From Pontibacter chinhatensis (GTDB lineage: Bacteria > Bacteroidota > Bacteroidia > Cytophagales > Hymenobacteraceae), in the NCBI RefSeq assembly GCF_900113285.1, contig NZ_FOOT01000001.1:806001-870000 (forward strand): a stretch of 64,000 nt of DNA. Direction: 5' to 3'. A model generated the notes under the pieces. The model had not been told where the DNA came from and searched no databases. It saw nothing but the letters and a program-made list of their open reading frames with translations. Positions 1 to 9,345 of the stretch are shown here, piece after piece (the stretch's first letter is position 1; each line of letters opens with the position of its first letter). Made by a program: the position numbers and the translations under genes.

Positions 1-162
1 GGTCCTCTTTTTCAACCAGTTTTCTCAACAAAGGCAACTATCGTTATACTTCTAATAACGTTAGTTCCTACTCAACTGAGAATTCTTGTTAACAACATCC
101 CCTAATATGACAGGGGAATCACAAGCAGCTACTTATACTTTGTATTTAACATAACAAACCAA

Positions 163-927
163 CTACAACCTATCCACATCGAGCTCTTTTATTTCCCGTT
201 TGTAGGCAGGCGGAAGGATAAGCTCTTTCAGAAGGCGGTCGCCGTTGAATGCCCTGCTTAGTTTGTAGGCCACCAGCACGGGTTTAAGGATGGGCACACG
301 CCAGAGGTTCAGCTGTCTACGCACCAGTTCGGGCACTACCAGCACCTGCGCCTGCAACAGCAGCCAGTAGCGCAGGTTACCCAGGTGCGTCCTGTACTGG
401 CGGTACAGATCAGAAGTATACTTACTCCGTTGCAGGTTCTGCTGCAGGTGCTCTTCCCTAGCTTTAAGCCACGCCGGGTAGGTTTCCGGCAGGCCTTTTA
501 TGCCCATGCGGGTACCTACACGGTTAAATACCTCAAACACCTCGGCCTTTTGAGCTGTTGTCAAGCGGCGCTCCAGCAGTTCATAAGCCCGGATAGAATA
601 ATCAATGAGCATAAAAAGGACGTCCCGGTAGGCCCAGTCGGGTATGGAGTAGCCGCGCTTGGCCTCCACCCCGGCATGGATAGCGGCCATGCCGTCGATG
701 GCGCGGTGGGCACCGGCCTCATCCGAGAAAACAATGCGGCGGGCGTAGCCAACCGTGGAGAAAAGCCTGCCCAGCGGATCGGCGGGAAGGCGGCCGGTAA
801 AGTATAGCCAGTCCACTGCCTTGTTGAGGGCGAACTCTGCGGAGGCCCCGGCAAATATGAAAAGAATGGTATCGCTCTTGCCCCAGATTTGGCGCACCAC
901 CGAGTTTGGCTGCACGAAATGCTTCAT
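163..927 (-). CDS. MpaB/rubber-oxygenase family (DUF2236) protein
   Basis: A 254-residue protein resembling the oxygenase MpaB / latex-clearing-protein catalytic domain (DUF2236), a family of haem-binding oxygenases. What points there is the central block with R-x-F-x-T-x-G-Y near residues 54-61, then A-x-x-x-I-x-x-I/M-H around the IHAGVEA segment (residues 83-89), followed by helices rich in Y and D (YRDVLFMLIDYS). The His of IHAG is the kind of residue that binds haem in this family. There is no signal peptide. It stands alone, convergent with nothing, 58 bp from the antiporter gene on the same strand. The substrate cannot be deduced. Confidence 0.75.
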   Translation of the reverse strand: MKHFVQPNSVVRQIWGKSDTILFIFAGASAEFALNKAVDWLYFTGRLPADPLGRLFSTVGYARRIVFSDEAGAHRAIDGMAAIHAGVEAKRGYSIPDWAYRDVLFMLIDYSIRAYELLERRLTTAQKAEVFEVFNRVGTRMGIKGLPETYPAWLKAREEHLQQNLQRSKYTSDLYRQYRTHLGNLRYWLLLQAQVLVVPELVRRQLNLWRVPILKPVLVAYKLSRAFNGDRLLKELILPPAYKREIKELDVDRL

Positions 928-985
928 ACCTGCCTAACAAGACCAAAGTATAAATCGTGCTCTGTAGCGGTGGCCAAAGTATAAC

Positions 986-2443
986 TTATAGCAGCACTTC
1001 CCGCACATGCTTTAGCTCCTCCTCGTTGTCAATCATCACCATCAGTTTGTCGTAGGGTTCCAGCACGGTGGCTCCATTGGGCGTCACGAATTTACCTCCC
1101 CTGTCGATGAGGACGATAAGCGAATTTCTGGGCATCTGCAACTGTACCAGCGACTTCCCGACACCCGAGGCTCCCGGGCCTAACTGCAACTCCACCAGTT
1201 CGTTTTTGGCGTTATAGCCCAGTTCCTCCCCCAGTTGCAGGCGCTTTGGTGCATTGTCCTCCTCACTCAGCCCCAGCCATTCGGCTACCACTTTCAGGGT
1301 GGTGCCCTGCAACATTACCGATATCAGCACGATGAAGAACACGATGTTAAAAATCATCCCCGCCTGCTCCACGCCGGCCAGCATGGGGTACGTGGCGAAC
1401 AGAATGGGCACCGCGCCGCGCAAACCTACCCAGGAAATGTAAATCTGCTCCCTGAGGGATACTTTGAAAAAGATAAGGCTGATAAACACACTAATAGGCC
1501 TGGCAACGAATATTAGGAAGACGGAGATAAGCACCCCTACCCCCAGCACCGGCATCACCTCCGATGGGAACACGAGCAGGCCCAATGTGAGGAACATCAG
1601 GATTTGCATGAGCCAGGCCACGCCATCGTAAAAGCGGGTGAGGCTGCGCTTGTGTATAAAGTTCTTGTTGCCAAGTATAACTCCTGCCGTATACACGGCC
1701 AAAAACCCATTGCCGCTAATAAACGCCGTAAATGCGTAGGTAAACAGCACCATGGCCAGCGTCAGGGCCGGGTAGAGCCCTTCCTGTTCCAGGCTGATGC
1801 GGTTGATGACCCAGGCCATGATGTAACCCATCGCCACGCCCATGAGCGCACCAATGCTCATCTGCATAAAAAACATGGGCACCAGGTTGATAAGCGCGGT
1901 GCCAGGGTTGGTGAGCAGAAACGTGAAGCTGATGGTGAGGAAATAGGCCATCGGGTCGTTACTGCCCGACTCCAGTTCCAGCGTGGGCCTGAGGTTGTGC
2001 TTCAGGCCGATATTGCGGGAGCGAAGGATGGAGAAAACAGCAGCAGCATCGGTGGAGGAAACAATGGACCCGAGCAGCAAACCCTCCAGTAGCGTAAAAC
2101 CTAGCAGGTAAGAGGCAAATATACCCAGTAGCAAGGCTGTGATTAATACCCCAAAGGTAGACAGCACGATTCCCCGCCACAGCACAGGCTTGGTACTCTG
2201 CCATTTCGTGTCAAGCCCTCCCGAGTACAGGATTAGAACCAAGGCAATGGTTCCCAGCGACTGCGCCGTCTGTACATCGTCGAAGTATATCCCGCCTAAG
2301 CCCTCAGACCCGGCCAGTATGCCCACACCCAGAAAGAGCACCAGCGCCGGAATGCCCAGCCTGCCCAGGCTCTTACTTACCAGTATGCTCAGAAACAGCA
2401 GAATGGCAACAGCAAAGAGGATGTCTTCAACGGTAAAACTCAT
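986..2443 (-). CDS. nhaP2: Potassium/proton antiporter, CPA1 family (NhaP2/CvrA type)
   Basis: A 485-residue inner-membrane antiporter. About twelve hydrophobic segments fill residues 5-390, with the Na+/H+ exchanger pattern in order: G-x-L-A-G-S-E near residue 43, ELESGSNDPMAYFL near residues 155-168 (the acidic ND pair of the CPA1 transport site) and WVGLRGAVPI near residue 340. After residue 400 comes a soluble RCK/TrkA-C-like domain (ELVELQLGPGASGVGKSLV), the usual C-terminus of cell-volume-regulation protein A. The length matches NhaP2 proteins (about 490-580). The expected role is K+/H+ exchange under osmotic or alkaline stress. Transcribed alone, divergent from the PBP1A gene. Confidence 0.88.
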   Translation of the reverse strand: MSFTVEDILFAVAILLFLSILVSKSLGRLGIPALVLFLGVGILAGSEGLGGIYFDDVQTAQSLGTIALVLILYSGGLDTKWQSTKPVLWRGIVLSTFGVLITALLLGIFASYLLGFTLLEGLLLGSIVSSTDAAAVFSILRSRNIGLKHNLRPTLELESGSNDPMAYFLTISFTFLLTNPGTALINLVPMFFMQMSIGALMGVAMGYIMAWVINRISLEQEGLYPALTLAMVLFTYAFTAFISGNGFLAVYTAGVILGNKNFIHKRSLTRFYDGVAWLMQILMFLTLGLLVFPSEVMPVLGVGVLISVFLIFVARPISVFISLIFFKVSLREQIYISWVGLRGAVPILFATYPMLAGVEQAGMIFNIVFFIVLISVMLQGTTLKVVAEWLGLSEEDNAPKRLQLGEELGYNAKNELVELQLGPGASGVGKSLVQLQMPRNSLIVLIDRGGKFVTPNGATVLEPYDKLMVMIDNEEELKHVREVLL

Positions 2444-2777
2444 ACATGGCTTTTATACTTTTAGGATTTACATCACTCTTGCACTATGAGTTTAAAAAAA
2501 TTTGCACGGCACCACCTTTTAAGATGAATGCACAGAACCTAAACTGCGGCAAAGATGATTCCCTAATAATATTTGTGATCGGTGACGGGCTGAGAAAGCA
2601 TACCGGCACTGGAGGATACTGCAAATATAGTGGTTTCTGCTTTCTCGTATTTAGCTTTCTGCCACTGTGGCGCAAAATTTGCAAGCCACCTGTAAATGCA
2701 CCAAAAACTGTACTTTTGCGTTTTAACCGGGCACAGCAGTAGCAGCTGCCACAGCGAAACAGCACGTTAGACTCCAC
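2444..2777. other. Divergent intergenic region between nhaP2 and the PBP1A gene
   Basis: 334 bp without a convincing gene. A 98-codon plus-strand frame here has no family features and runs through the promoter region, so I do not call it. The stretch holds a TAnnTTTG box facing the PBP1A gene and one TATACTT heptamer just upstream of the antiporter start. Confidence 0.5.
2711..2718 (+). promoter_or_regulatory. Candidate -7 box (TACTTTTG) for the PBP1A gene
   Basis: TACTTTTG fits the Bacteroidetes -7 consensus TAnnTTTG exactly and would place transcription start about 50 nt before the ATG at 2778. I find no TTTG at the preferred 19-21 bp spacing upstream, so this is only a half-promoter. Confidence 0.4.
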
Positions 2778-5240
2778 ATGAGGGCAAGGCTCAGACAGAT
2801 ACTTAAATTCATTATTACCAAGGTTATGGCGCCCTTTGTGCGCCTGGTTCACGGCGAACTTTCCGCTTTCTGGAAGAGCCAGAAACCTAAATTCACCCGC
2901 ACTTACTGGCAACAAAAGGCAGCGGAATGGCGCCAGGGCAAAGGCCGGTTCCTGCTCCGCACCTTCCTCAAACTTTCCCTGGTGGGGGTGCTCCTGCTGA
3001 CGATCTTTTACTTTGCCGTGTACTCCGGCTTTCTGGGGGGCATGCCTTCCACAAAAGAGCTGAAATCAGTTCGTAACAATACCGCCTCCGAAGTATACTC
3101 GGCCGATGGGGTGCTGCTGGGCCGATACTACATCCAGGATCGCACCAATGTAAAGTATGCGAACATCGCCCCTGCCGCCATTGAGGCGCTTATCGCCACC
3201 GAGGACGCCCGCTTCTACGAGCACAGCGGGGTGGATGCCCGCAGCCTGGCGCGTGTGTTCATAAAAACCCTGCTGCTGCAGAACGAAAGCTCCGGGGGCG
3301 GTAGTACCTTAAGCCAGCAGCTGGCCAAGAACCTGTACCCGCGCCGCAAGTATGGCTTCTGGGACATGCCGGTTAACAAGCTGCGCGAGATGATCATTGC
3401 CCGCAAATTGGAGAGCATCTACTCGAAAGAAGAATTGCTGGAGCTGTACCTGAACACCGTGCCCATGGGGGGCAACCTTTACGGCATCGAACGCTCCTCC
3501 CGCCGCTTTTTCAGCACTTCCGCCGACTCCCTTAAAGTAGAGGAGGCCGCCGTGCTGATTGGCATGTTGAAAGCCACCACCACCTACAACCCCCGCCTGG
3601 ACCCGGAGCGCTCTAAGGTACGCCGCAACGTGGTGCTGGGCCAGATGGCCAAGTATAACTACCTCACTTCCGCCCAGGCTGACTCGCTGAAGCAGCTGCC
3701 CCTGAAGCTAAAGTATAACGTTACCTCCCACAACGACGGCATTGCGCCATACTTTAGGGAGCACCTGCGCAAGGAGCTGGAAGTATGGGCCGCGGGCAAG
3801 CGGAAACCAAACGGGGAGCCATACAACCTCTACAAAGACGGCCTGAAGATTTATACTACCATTGATGCCGGCATGCAGCGCCACGCCGAGGCCTCCGTGC
3901 GAAGGCACATGACGCAGCTGCAGAAGCAGTTCGACGCACACTGGCGCGGGCGCAATCCCTGGGGCCGCAACTCTGATGTGATACAGGTAGCCATGCAGCG
4001 CTCAGACAGGTATCGAAAAATGAAGGAGGCCGGGAAATCGGAGGCGGATATTCAGGAAGCTTTCCGGCAGCCGGTGCCCATGCAGGTGTATGCCTGGGGC
4101 GGAAACAGCAGGAAGGACATGAGCCCCCTGGACTCGCTGGCCTACTACTCTCGCTTTCTCAACACCGGCCTGTTCTCTGTAGAGCCGCATTCCGGTTACG
4201 TACGGGCATGGGTTGGCGGCATTAACCACCACGTCTTTAAGTATGACCACGTAAAAGCGAAGCGGCAGGTGGGCTCCACCTTTAAGCCGATCGTATATGC
4301 CGCCGCCCTCGAGCAGGGCCTTAAACCATGCGACTACTTCCCCAACGAACGCACCACCTACCCCGAGTATGACAACTGGTCGCCAAGGAACGCCAATGAG
4401 CAGTATGGAGGTGAGTATAGTATGAAAGGTGCCCTGGCCCACTCTGTGAACACCATATCGGCGCAGCTGATCATGAAGGCGGGTGTGGGCAGAACGGTAG
4501 CCATGGCCCACCGCCTCGGCATCGAGTCCAAGCTGCCGGAGGTGCCTTCGTTGGCTTTGGGAACGGCCGATCTGTCGCTGATGGAGATGGTGACGGCCTA
4601 TGCCACGTTTGCGAACCGGGGCATGCAGGTGGAGCCGGTGTACATTACCCGCATAGAAGACCGCGAAGGCCGCGTATTGCGGGAGCACCGTGATGGCGAG
4701 GGTGCCAAACGGGTGATTTCGGAGGAAACGGCTGCCGTGATGCTGCACCTGATGAAGGGTGTGGTGGAAGAAGGCAGTGCCGTAAGACTCCGCTCCGGCT
4801 ACGGACTAAAAATGGACATTGCCGGTAAAACGGGCACCTCCCAAAACCACGCAGACGGTTGGTTCATTGGCATTACGCCCCAACTGGTAACGGGTGTTTG
4901 GGTTGGCGGCGAGAGCCCCGAGGTGCGCTTCCGGACGCTGGATTTGGGCCAGGGTGCCCGCACCGCTTTGCCTATCTGGGGAGAGTACATCCGCCGCGTA
5001 GCCATAGACCCGGCCTACAAGGGCTACTACAACAGCCGCTTCGAGCCACTGCCACCCCGGTTGCTGGAAGCCCTCACCTGCGACTCGTTCCGGGCCGAGC
5101 CACCAAAGGAGAACTTCCTGGAGCGCTTGTTTGACAACGTGGGCAGGAAAGCCGCCCAAAGCTATGAGGAGTGGAAAGAGAACTGGAAGGAGCGCCGCAA
5201 GCAGCAAAGAGAAGAGCGTAAACGAAGAAGGGACAATTAA
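2778..5240 (+). CDS. mrcA: Penicillin-binding protein 1A, bifunctional transglycosylase/transpeptidase
   Basis: An 820-residue class A PBP that polymerises lipid II and cross-links peptidoglycan in the periplasm. A cytoplasmic basic N-terminus is followed by one membrane anchor at about residues 62-84. The GT51 domain has the catalytic Glu in EDARFYEH (E142), then GGGSTLSQQLAKNL and the RKLESIYSKEELLELYLN motif. The transpeptidase domain has S-T-F-K (S500, K503), S-V-N (556-558) and K-T-G-T (684-687). The C-terminus (about 780-820) is highly charged, Lys/Arg/Glu-rich. Its TAA overlaps the stop codon of the convergent thioesterase gene. Confidence 0.95.
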   Translation: MRARLRQILKFIITKVMAPFVRLVHGELSAFWKSQKPKFTRTYWQQKAAEWRQGKGRFLLRTFLKLSLVGVLLLTIFYFAVYSGFLGGMPSTKELKSVRNNTASEVYSADGVLLGRYYIQDRTNVKYANIAPAAIEALIATEDARFYEHSGVDARSLARVFIKTLLLQNESSGGGSTLSQQLAKNLYPRRKYGFWDMPVNKLREMIIARKLESIYSKEELLELYLNTVPMGGNLYGIERSSRRFFSTSADSLKVEEAAVLIGMLKATTTYNPRLDPERSKVRRNVVLGQMAKYNYLTSAQADSLKQLPLKLKYNVTSHNDGIAPYFREHLRKELEVWAAGKRKPNGEPYNLYKDGLKIYTTIDAGMQRHAEASVRRHMTQLQKQFDAHWRGRNPWGRNSDVIQVAMQRSDRYRKMKEAGKSEADIQEAFRQPVPMQVYAWGGNSRKDMSPLDSLAYYSRFLNTGLFSVEPHSGYVRAWVGGINHHVFKYDHVKAKRQVGSTFKPIVYAAALEQGLKPCDYFPNERTTYPEYDNWSPRNANEQYGGEYSMKGALAHSVNTISAQLIMKAGVGRTVAMAHRLGIESKLPEVPSLALGTADLSLMEMVTAYATFANRGMQVEPVYITRIEDREGRVLREHRDGEGAKRVISEETAAVMLHLMKGVVEEGSAVRLRSGYGLKMDIAGKTGTSQNHADGWFIGITPQLVTGVWVGGESPEVRFRTLDLGQGARTALPIWGEYIRRVAIDPAYKGYYNSRFEPLPPRLLEALTCDSFRAEPPKENFLERLFDNVGRKAAQSYEEWKENWKERRKQQREERKRRRDN

Positions 5241-5674
5241 GCCCCTTCTTCCTGAAAATCTTCGCTTTTGTTTAAGGAGCTGAATTGCTCCAGAAGCTCG
5301 GCTGGCAGCGTGGTAAGCTTGCGTTTGTGCAGGTCCATCCAGGCGCCATCTACGTTTACCACGGCTGCCTTTACCCCATCAGCCCTAAATATTTCGTGGC
5401 GGATAGACCAGCGGGAGGCATCGGGGCGGCTTTTGGTAAGTTCTACCGTCACTGTTAGTTGCTCGTTCAGGCCCACCTCGCGCAGGTAGATCAATTCTTC
5501 CCTGAAAAGTATAGGCCCGATGTGCAGGTGTTTAAAGGCTCTCATGTCCATCCCCAGTCGCTCCAGCACCACGATACGGGCCTGGGCAGCAAAATCAGCG
5601 TAAGCGGAGTGGCGCATGTGCATGTTGGCATCCAGGTGAGACCACATCACCGTGCCTTCGTATTTGTTGTTCAT
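5237..5674 (-). CDS. Acyl-CoA thioesterase, hotdog fold (4HBT-like)
   Basis: Translation from the ATG at 5674 gives 145 residues beginning MNNKYEGTVMWSHLDANMHM. I prefer this start because the upstream in-frame extension (to 5749) is basic, Cys-rich and unlike the family. The WSHLDANMHMRHSAYADF segment is the usual 4HBT pattern, with an Asp and a conserved N-x-H before the long helix. Two beta-strand stretches, GPILFREELIYLREV and LTVTVELTKSRPDASRWSIRHEIF, follow in order. The expected reaction is hydrolysis of an acyl-CoA or acyl-ACP; the acyl group is unknown. It ends tail-to-tail with the PBP1A gene, the two stops sharing bases 5238-5239. Confidence 0.8.
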   Translation of the reverse strand: MNNKYEGTVMWSHLDANMHMRHSAYADFAAQARIVVLERLGMDMRAFKHLHIGPILFREELIYLREVGLNEQLTVTVELTKSRPDASRWSIRHEIFRADGVKAAVVNVDGAWMDLHKRKLTTLPAELLEQFSSLNKSEDFQEEGA

Positions 5675-5977
5675 CGTTTTCGTGTTTTTCTCAAAGCTAC
5701 AACATTTAAACCGTAATTGGGTTTTGGGTTTCCGGCAACCACTTACCAAAGATGACGGTTATGGCACTTGTTTGATCAGCAGCAAGAAGTATGGTACCTC
5801 CCTCCTGCCAGGACGCCTGCAGTATAACAACACCTACAAGTGCCGGTAAAATCAGATGTTGGCTTGCCGCAACCGGCTCCTTTGCAAAGTTTCCGCGCAA
5901 AACTCCCCGGCATGCGCCGCCTTTCCGCATAAATTTTGTTGTTTTGCAGAGAATTTAACACAACACATAACATCTCC
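5675..5977. other. Gene-free stretch before the S1/P1 nuclease
   Basis: 303 bp. Several short frames cross it on both strands, but none has a family signature or a hydrophobic signal. I see no terminator and no perfect TAnnTTTG promoter. Confidence 0.4.
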
Positions 5978-6745
5978 ATGAAAAAAATATCGGGCATTTT
6001 CTTCCTGTGCCTGCTGCTGTGCGGCCAGGCCTTCGCCTGGGGGCAGAACGGTCACCGCGCCGTCGGGCAGGTAGCCGAGCATCACCTGAGCAAGAAAGCC
6101 AGGAAGAAAATAATGAACCTGCTGGACCACAACTCACTGGCAGAGGTATCGGTCTGGATGGACGATATCAAGAGCGACAAGGCTTACGACCACACCCACG
6201 ACTGGCACTGGGTAACCATTCAGGACGGGCAAACCTATGAGCAGGCAGAGAAGAACCCAAATGGCGACATCCTGGGCAAGATTGAGGAAATCACCAAAAC
6301 GCTGAAGGCCGGTAACCTGGACAAGGCGAAAGAACAGGAGCTGCTGAAGTTTCTGGTGCACCTGGTAGGCGACATCCACCAGCCGCTGCACGTGGGCGGT
6401 GGCGACGACCAGGGCGGTAATGCCGTGAAAGTGCAGTGGTTTTACCAGCCATCCAACCTGCACCGCGTATGGGATACCGACATGATAGAAAGCAAAAATC
6501 TGAGCTTCACGGAAATCGTGCGTTTCCTGGACGAGCCGGGTAAGGAGCAGGTAAAGCAGTGGCAGGCATCCACGGTAAGAGATTGGGCCTATGAGTCGAT
6601 GAAGTACCGGCCACAGGTGTACAACCTGCCGGAGGACAAGAAGCTGGGCTACCGCTACGCCTACGAGAACTACAGCCTGGTTGAGCAGCGCCTGCTGCAG
6701 GCCGGCATCCGTTTGGCGGGTCTTCTGAACGAAATCTACGGCTAA
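5978..6745 (+). CDS. S1/P1-type secreted zinc nuclease
   Basis: The ATG at 5978 starts a clear signal peptide (MKKISGIFFLCLLLCGQAFA), so the longer in-frame start at 5936 is rejected. Cleavage after AFA leaves Trp as residue 1 of the mature protein (WGQNGHRAVG). In S1/P1 nucleases that N-terminal Trp and the His at position 6 are trinuclear-zinc ligands. Other ligands are visible in order: WMDDIK, HDWHWV, LVHLVGDIHQPLHVG and NLHRVWDTDMI. About 250 mature residues is normal. It should hydrolyse single-stranded RNA/DNA and 3'-nucleotides outside the cytoplasm, for phosphate or nucleoside scavenging. A strong terminator follows. Confidence 0.93.
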   Translation: MKKISGIFFLCLLLCGQAFAWGQNGHRAVGQVAEHHLSKKARKKIMNLLDHNSLAEVSVWMDDIKSDKAYDHTHDWHWVTIQDGQTYEQAEKNPNGDILGKIEEITKTLKAGNLDKAKEQELLKFLVHLVGDIHQPLHVGGGDDQGGNAVKVQWFYQPSNLHRVWDTDMIESKNLSFTEIVRFLDEPGKEQVKQWQASTVRDWAYESMKYRPQVYNLPEDKKLGYRYAYENYSLVEQRLLQAGIRLAGLLNEIYG

Positions 6746-6752
6746 ACCGTAA

Positions 6753-7016
6753 CTTATACTTTTCCGCAGCCACAGCACTTTTAACCGAGTGCTGTGGCTG
6801 TTTGCTTTTAAGGGAATTATACTTCTTACAGATTATACTTTCGCTCTCGTCCGGCAAGTGTGCGCTATCCCACGGTATCCGGCCACAGGATTTATACTTT
6901 ATACTTCAGCAGTCTATACTTTATACTTTTAACGTGCAGAAAGCCGGCAGCAAGGGTTGGCTTGAAAAACGGAATGGCATGAATGGAGTATCTATACTTT
7001 GCTAAGTATAAGCACC
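6753..7016. repeat. Dense cluster of TATACTT/AAGTATA heptamers
   Basis: Nine copies of the heptamer lie in about 260 bp (eight as TATACTT, one as AAGTATA near 7010), including two head-to-tail pairs reading TATACTTTATACTT. No gene is convincing here. This is the densest patch of the window-wide motif described in the findings. Confidence 0.8.
6767..6810 (+). terminator. Rho-independent terminator after the S1/P1 nuclease
   Basis: A perfect 13-bp stem CAGCCACAGCACT / AGTGCTGTGGCTG with an 8-nt loop, followed by the T-rich TTTGCTTTTA, 22 bp after the stop codon. Confidence 0.85.
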
Positions 7017-7041
7017 TGTTATACAGCCTCCTGATTATCAG

Positions 7042-7072
7042 TTTTATCTTACGGCAAGTTCCCGTAATTTTG
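7042..7072 (+). promoter_or_regulatory. Candidate promoter of the purine permease gene
   Basis: The box TAATTTTG at 7065-7072 matches TAnnTTTG exactly. A TTTT at 7042-7045, 19 bp upstream, is a one-base miss of the TTTG -33 element. This predicts a 5' leader of about 37 nt. Confidence 0.5.
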
Positions 7073-7115
7073 CCCTCTTCATTTTAGGAAAATCTTAATC
7101 CAACACCGAGAACGC

Positions 7116-8417
7116 ATGGAGTCATTCTTCCAACTGAAGCGCAACAACACCAACATCAAAACAGAGGTTATTGCCGGCATCTCCTCTTTTCTGGCCACCG
7201 CCTACATCATTGTGGTAAACCCTACCATATTGGCGCAGGCGGGCATGCCTTTCTCCGGTGTGCTCACGGCTACAGTGCTGGTGGCGTTTTTCAGCAGCCT
7301 GATGATGGGCCTGTACGCCCGCAACCCCGTGCTGGTGGCGCCCGGCATGGGCCTGAATGCCTTCTTCACTTTCTCGGCGGTGCTGGGCATGGGCATTAGC
7401 TGGCAGGTGGCGCTGGGAGCGGTTTTCTGGTCGGGCATTGTGTTCCTCATCCTCTCGGTCTTTAACATACGCACCCTCATCGTGCGGGCCATCCCGCGGC
7501 CGCTGCGCTTTGCCATTGCCGCCGGTATCGGCCTGTTCATCACCCTTGTCGGGCTCATCAATGCCGAGTTCATCGTCGCCAATCCAGCGACGGTTATTGG
7601 GGTGGGCGACATGACACCCGCGCTGCTCACTTTTCTGGCTGGCTTGCTGGTAACCTCCCTCATGGTGGTGCACAACGTGAAAGGCGGCATTTTGCTGGGC
7701 ATTTTATTTACCACGCTGGCTGCCTACCCGCTGGGCCGCTGGTGGGCGACCGATTTAGACCCAATCATCAACTGGCAGGGCGTACTCTCCTCTCCCGACT
7801 TCAGCCTGCTCCTGCAACTGGACCTGGTTAACTCCTTTCAACTGGCGATCGTGCCCGTAATCTTTGCCTTCGTCTTTACGGATATGTTTGACAGCATCTC
7901 TACGTTTGTAGGGCTGGCAGAGGCGGCAGATTTGATGGATGAGCACGGGGAGCCGCGCAACATCCAGCGCTCGCTAACGACCGATGCCGTGGCCACCACC
8001 CTGGCTGGGCTTGTCGGCTCGAGCCCCGGAACGGCCTATGTAGAGTCGGCGGTGGGGATTGAGGCCGGAGGCCGCACCGGTTTAACCGCGGTGGTAGGCG
8101 GTATGCTGTTCCTGCCTTTCCTGTTTCTGGCCCCGCTCCTTTCCATGATTCCGGCTATTGCCACAGCCCCTGCCCTGGTGCTGGTAGGTGCCTTTATGGT
8201 GCGTCCCATCATCAAGATAGACTGGTATAAAATGGACGAGGCTATTCCGGCTTTTCTGGCCATGGCGCTCATACCCTTCACCTACTCCATTACCCAGGGC
8301 ATTATTTGGGGCTTCCTGAGCTGGACAGCCCTGAAAGTAGCGACCGGCAAGCGAAAAGAGGTAAGCCTGGCCCTCTGGATCATCGACTTCTTCGCCATAC
8401 TTGCCCTGCTGCTATAG
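7116..8417 (+). CDS. NCS2-family (AzgA-like) purine/nucleobase permease
   Basis: A 433-residue polytopic inner-membrane protein of the NCS2/AzgA (GhxP/PbuG) group, which imports adenine, guanine or hypoxanthine with protons. Visible hallmarks: N-terminal TEVIAGISSFLATAYIIVVNP, then NPVLVAPGMGLNAFFTFS near residue 70, the FVFTDMFDSISTFVGLAE segment near residue 255 and the SSPGTAYVESAVGIEAGGRTGLTAVV stretch near residue 305. Length and roughly 12-14 membrane segments fit the family. Monocistronic as far as I can see. I found no purine riboswitch in its leader. Confidence 0.92.
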   Translation: MESFFQLKRNNTNIKTEVIAGISSFLATAYIIVVNPTILAQAGMPFSGVLTATVLVAFFSSLMMGLYARNPVLVAPGMGLNAFFTFSAVLGMGISWQVALGAVFWSGIVFLILSVFNIRTLIVRAIPRPLRFAIAAGIGLFITLVGLINAEFIVANPATVIGVGDMTPALLTFLAGLLVTSLMVVHNVKGGILLGILFTTLAAYPLGRWWATDLDPIINWQGVLSSPDFSLLLQLDLVNSFQLAIVPVIFAFVFTDMFDSISTFVGLAEAADLMDEHGEPRNIQRSLTTDAVATTLAGLVGSSPGTAYVESAVGIEAGGRTGLTAVVGGMLFLPFLFLAPLLSMIPAIATAPALVLVGAFMVRPIIKIDWYKMDEAIPAFLAMALIPFTYSITQGIIWGFLSWTALKVATGKRKEVSLALWIIDFFAILALLL

Positions 8418-8663
8418 CACCTCCTCCACCAGATCCTGCCCGGAAGTGTGGAATCTTTCCACAGACTGAACTTGCTTTTAGCATATTTGTGTTGGAAGTA
8501 CTGTTGAGTTACCGGAATTTTTAGTAATCTTAAACCATATTTAAATCGCAGCAGGATCAGGCATACTGGCTACAGGACTAAAAAAGATATAATTCTTTTG
8601 CTTCACTGCGCTTTCCGCCTGCCGCAGCAATACAACTTTTAGTACAAACCAAATAATTAAATT

Positions 8664-9332
8664 ATGAAGGCACTCTTTTTCTCCCTAGCCCTCGTATGTT
8701 CTGCTACATTGGTACAAGCGCAGGGTAATGCAGCAGAAAAAGCACCTGCTCCCAACGCAAAACTGGAGAAACAATACGAGAATCTTAAATCCAGCTCCAA
8801 CACCTGGCAAGGCTACAAGGTCGTTAAGATCACCACGCTGGAGTCGTTCTGGAAAACCGTGCAGGAAACCGTTTCTGCCAAGGACAAAAAGTTAGACAAT
8901 TTCGAGGCAGAGGCCGATGCCAAGCTGCAGGAGGCGCGCAAAGACGTGGCTGCACAGGAGCAGCAACTGAAGGCGATGCAGGAAGAAGTGAAGAAGAAAG
9001 AGGCTGAGATTCAGCAGAGCATGCACGACATCACCCATATTTCGGTATTGGGTATCGACCTGCCAAAGCAGTTTTACGTGCTGCTCAACAGTGGCATCAT
9101 TATAGGCCTGCTGATTGCCTTGGGTGTGATGGCGGTGCAGCATAAAAGCAGCAGAGCTGTTGCCAACGAGAAGCGCAGAGCTTATGATGAGATGGAACTG
9201 GAGCTGACTGAGTACAAGAAGAGTGCCCGTGAGCGCGAGCTGAAAATTAAGCGTGAGCTGCAGACGGAGCTGAACCGTGTGGAAGAGCTGAAGCAACAAC
9301 TGGCCTCGGTGAAGAAGCAGCCGCAGCTGTAA
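8664..9332 (+). CDS. Exported coiled-coil protein with one membrane span, unknown function
   Basis: I do not recognise a named family. The 222 residues divide clearly: signal peptide 1-20 (ending VQAQG); a short linker; a charged helical region with heptad-like A/E/K/Q pattern at about 70-125; one hydrophobic span at about 136-156 (FYVLLNSGIIIGLLIALGVM); and a second highly charged coiled coil from about 165 to 220. This predicts a membrane-anchored protein with coiled coils on both faces. A very long perfect hairpin terminates it, so it looks monocistronic. Confidence 0.7.
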   Translation: MKALFFSLALVCSATLVQAQGNAAEKAPAPNAKLEKQYENLKSSSNTWQGYKVVKITTLESFWKTVQETVSAKDKKLDNFEAEADAKLQEARKDVAAQEQQLKAMQEEVKKKEAEIQQSMHDITHISVLGIDLPKQFYVLLNSGIIIGLLIALGVMAVQHKSSRAVANEKRRAYDEMELELTEYKKSARERELKIKRELQTELNRVEELKQQLASVKKQPQL

Positions 9333-9345
9333 ACACACTATTCAT

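Noticed and set aside
2446..2742. 98-codon plus-strand frame between nhaP2 and the PBP1A gene
   Set aside because: No family features, Cys/Phe-rich random composition, and it overlaps the promoter region of the PBP1A gene.
6755..7016. TATACTTTG as a variant of the -7 promoter box
   Set aside because: The box is TAnnTTTG. TATACTTTG has three bases between TA and TTTG, the motif is equally common inside genes and occurs in both directions, so promoter function cannot explain it.
7016..7115. Purine riboswitch before the NCS2 permease
   Set aside because: No three-way junction pattern or conserved purine-riboswitch core could be drawn.
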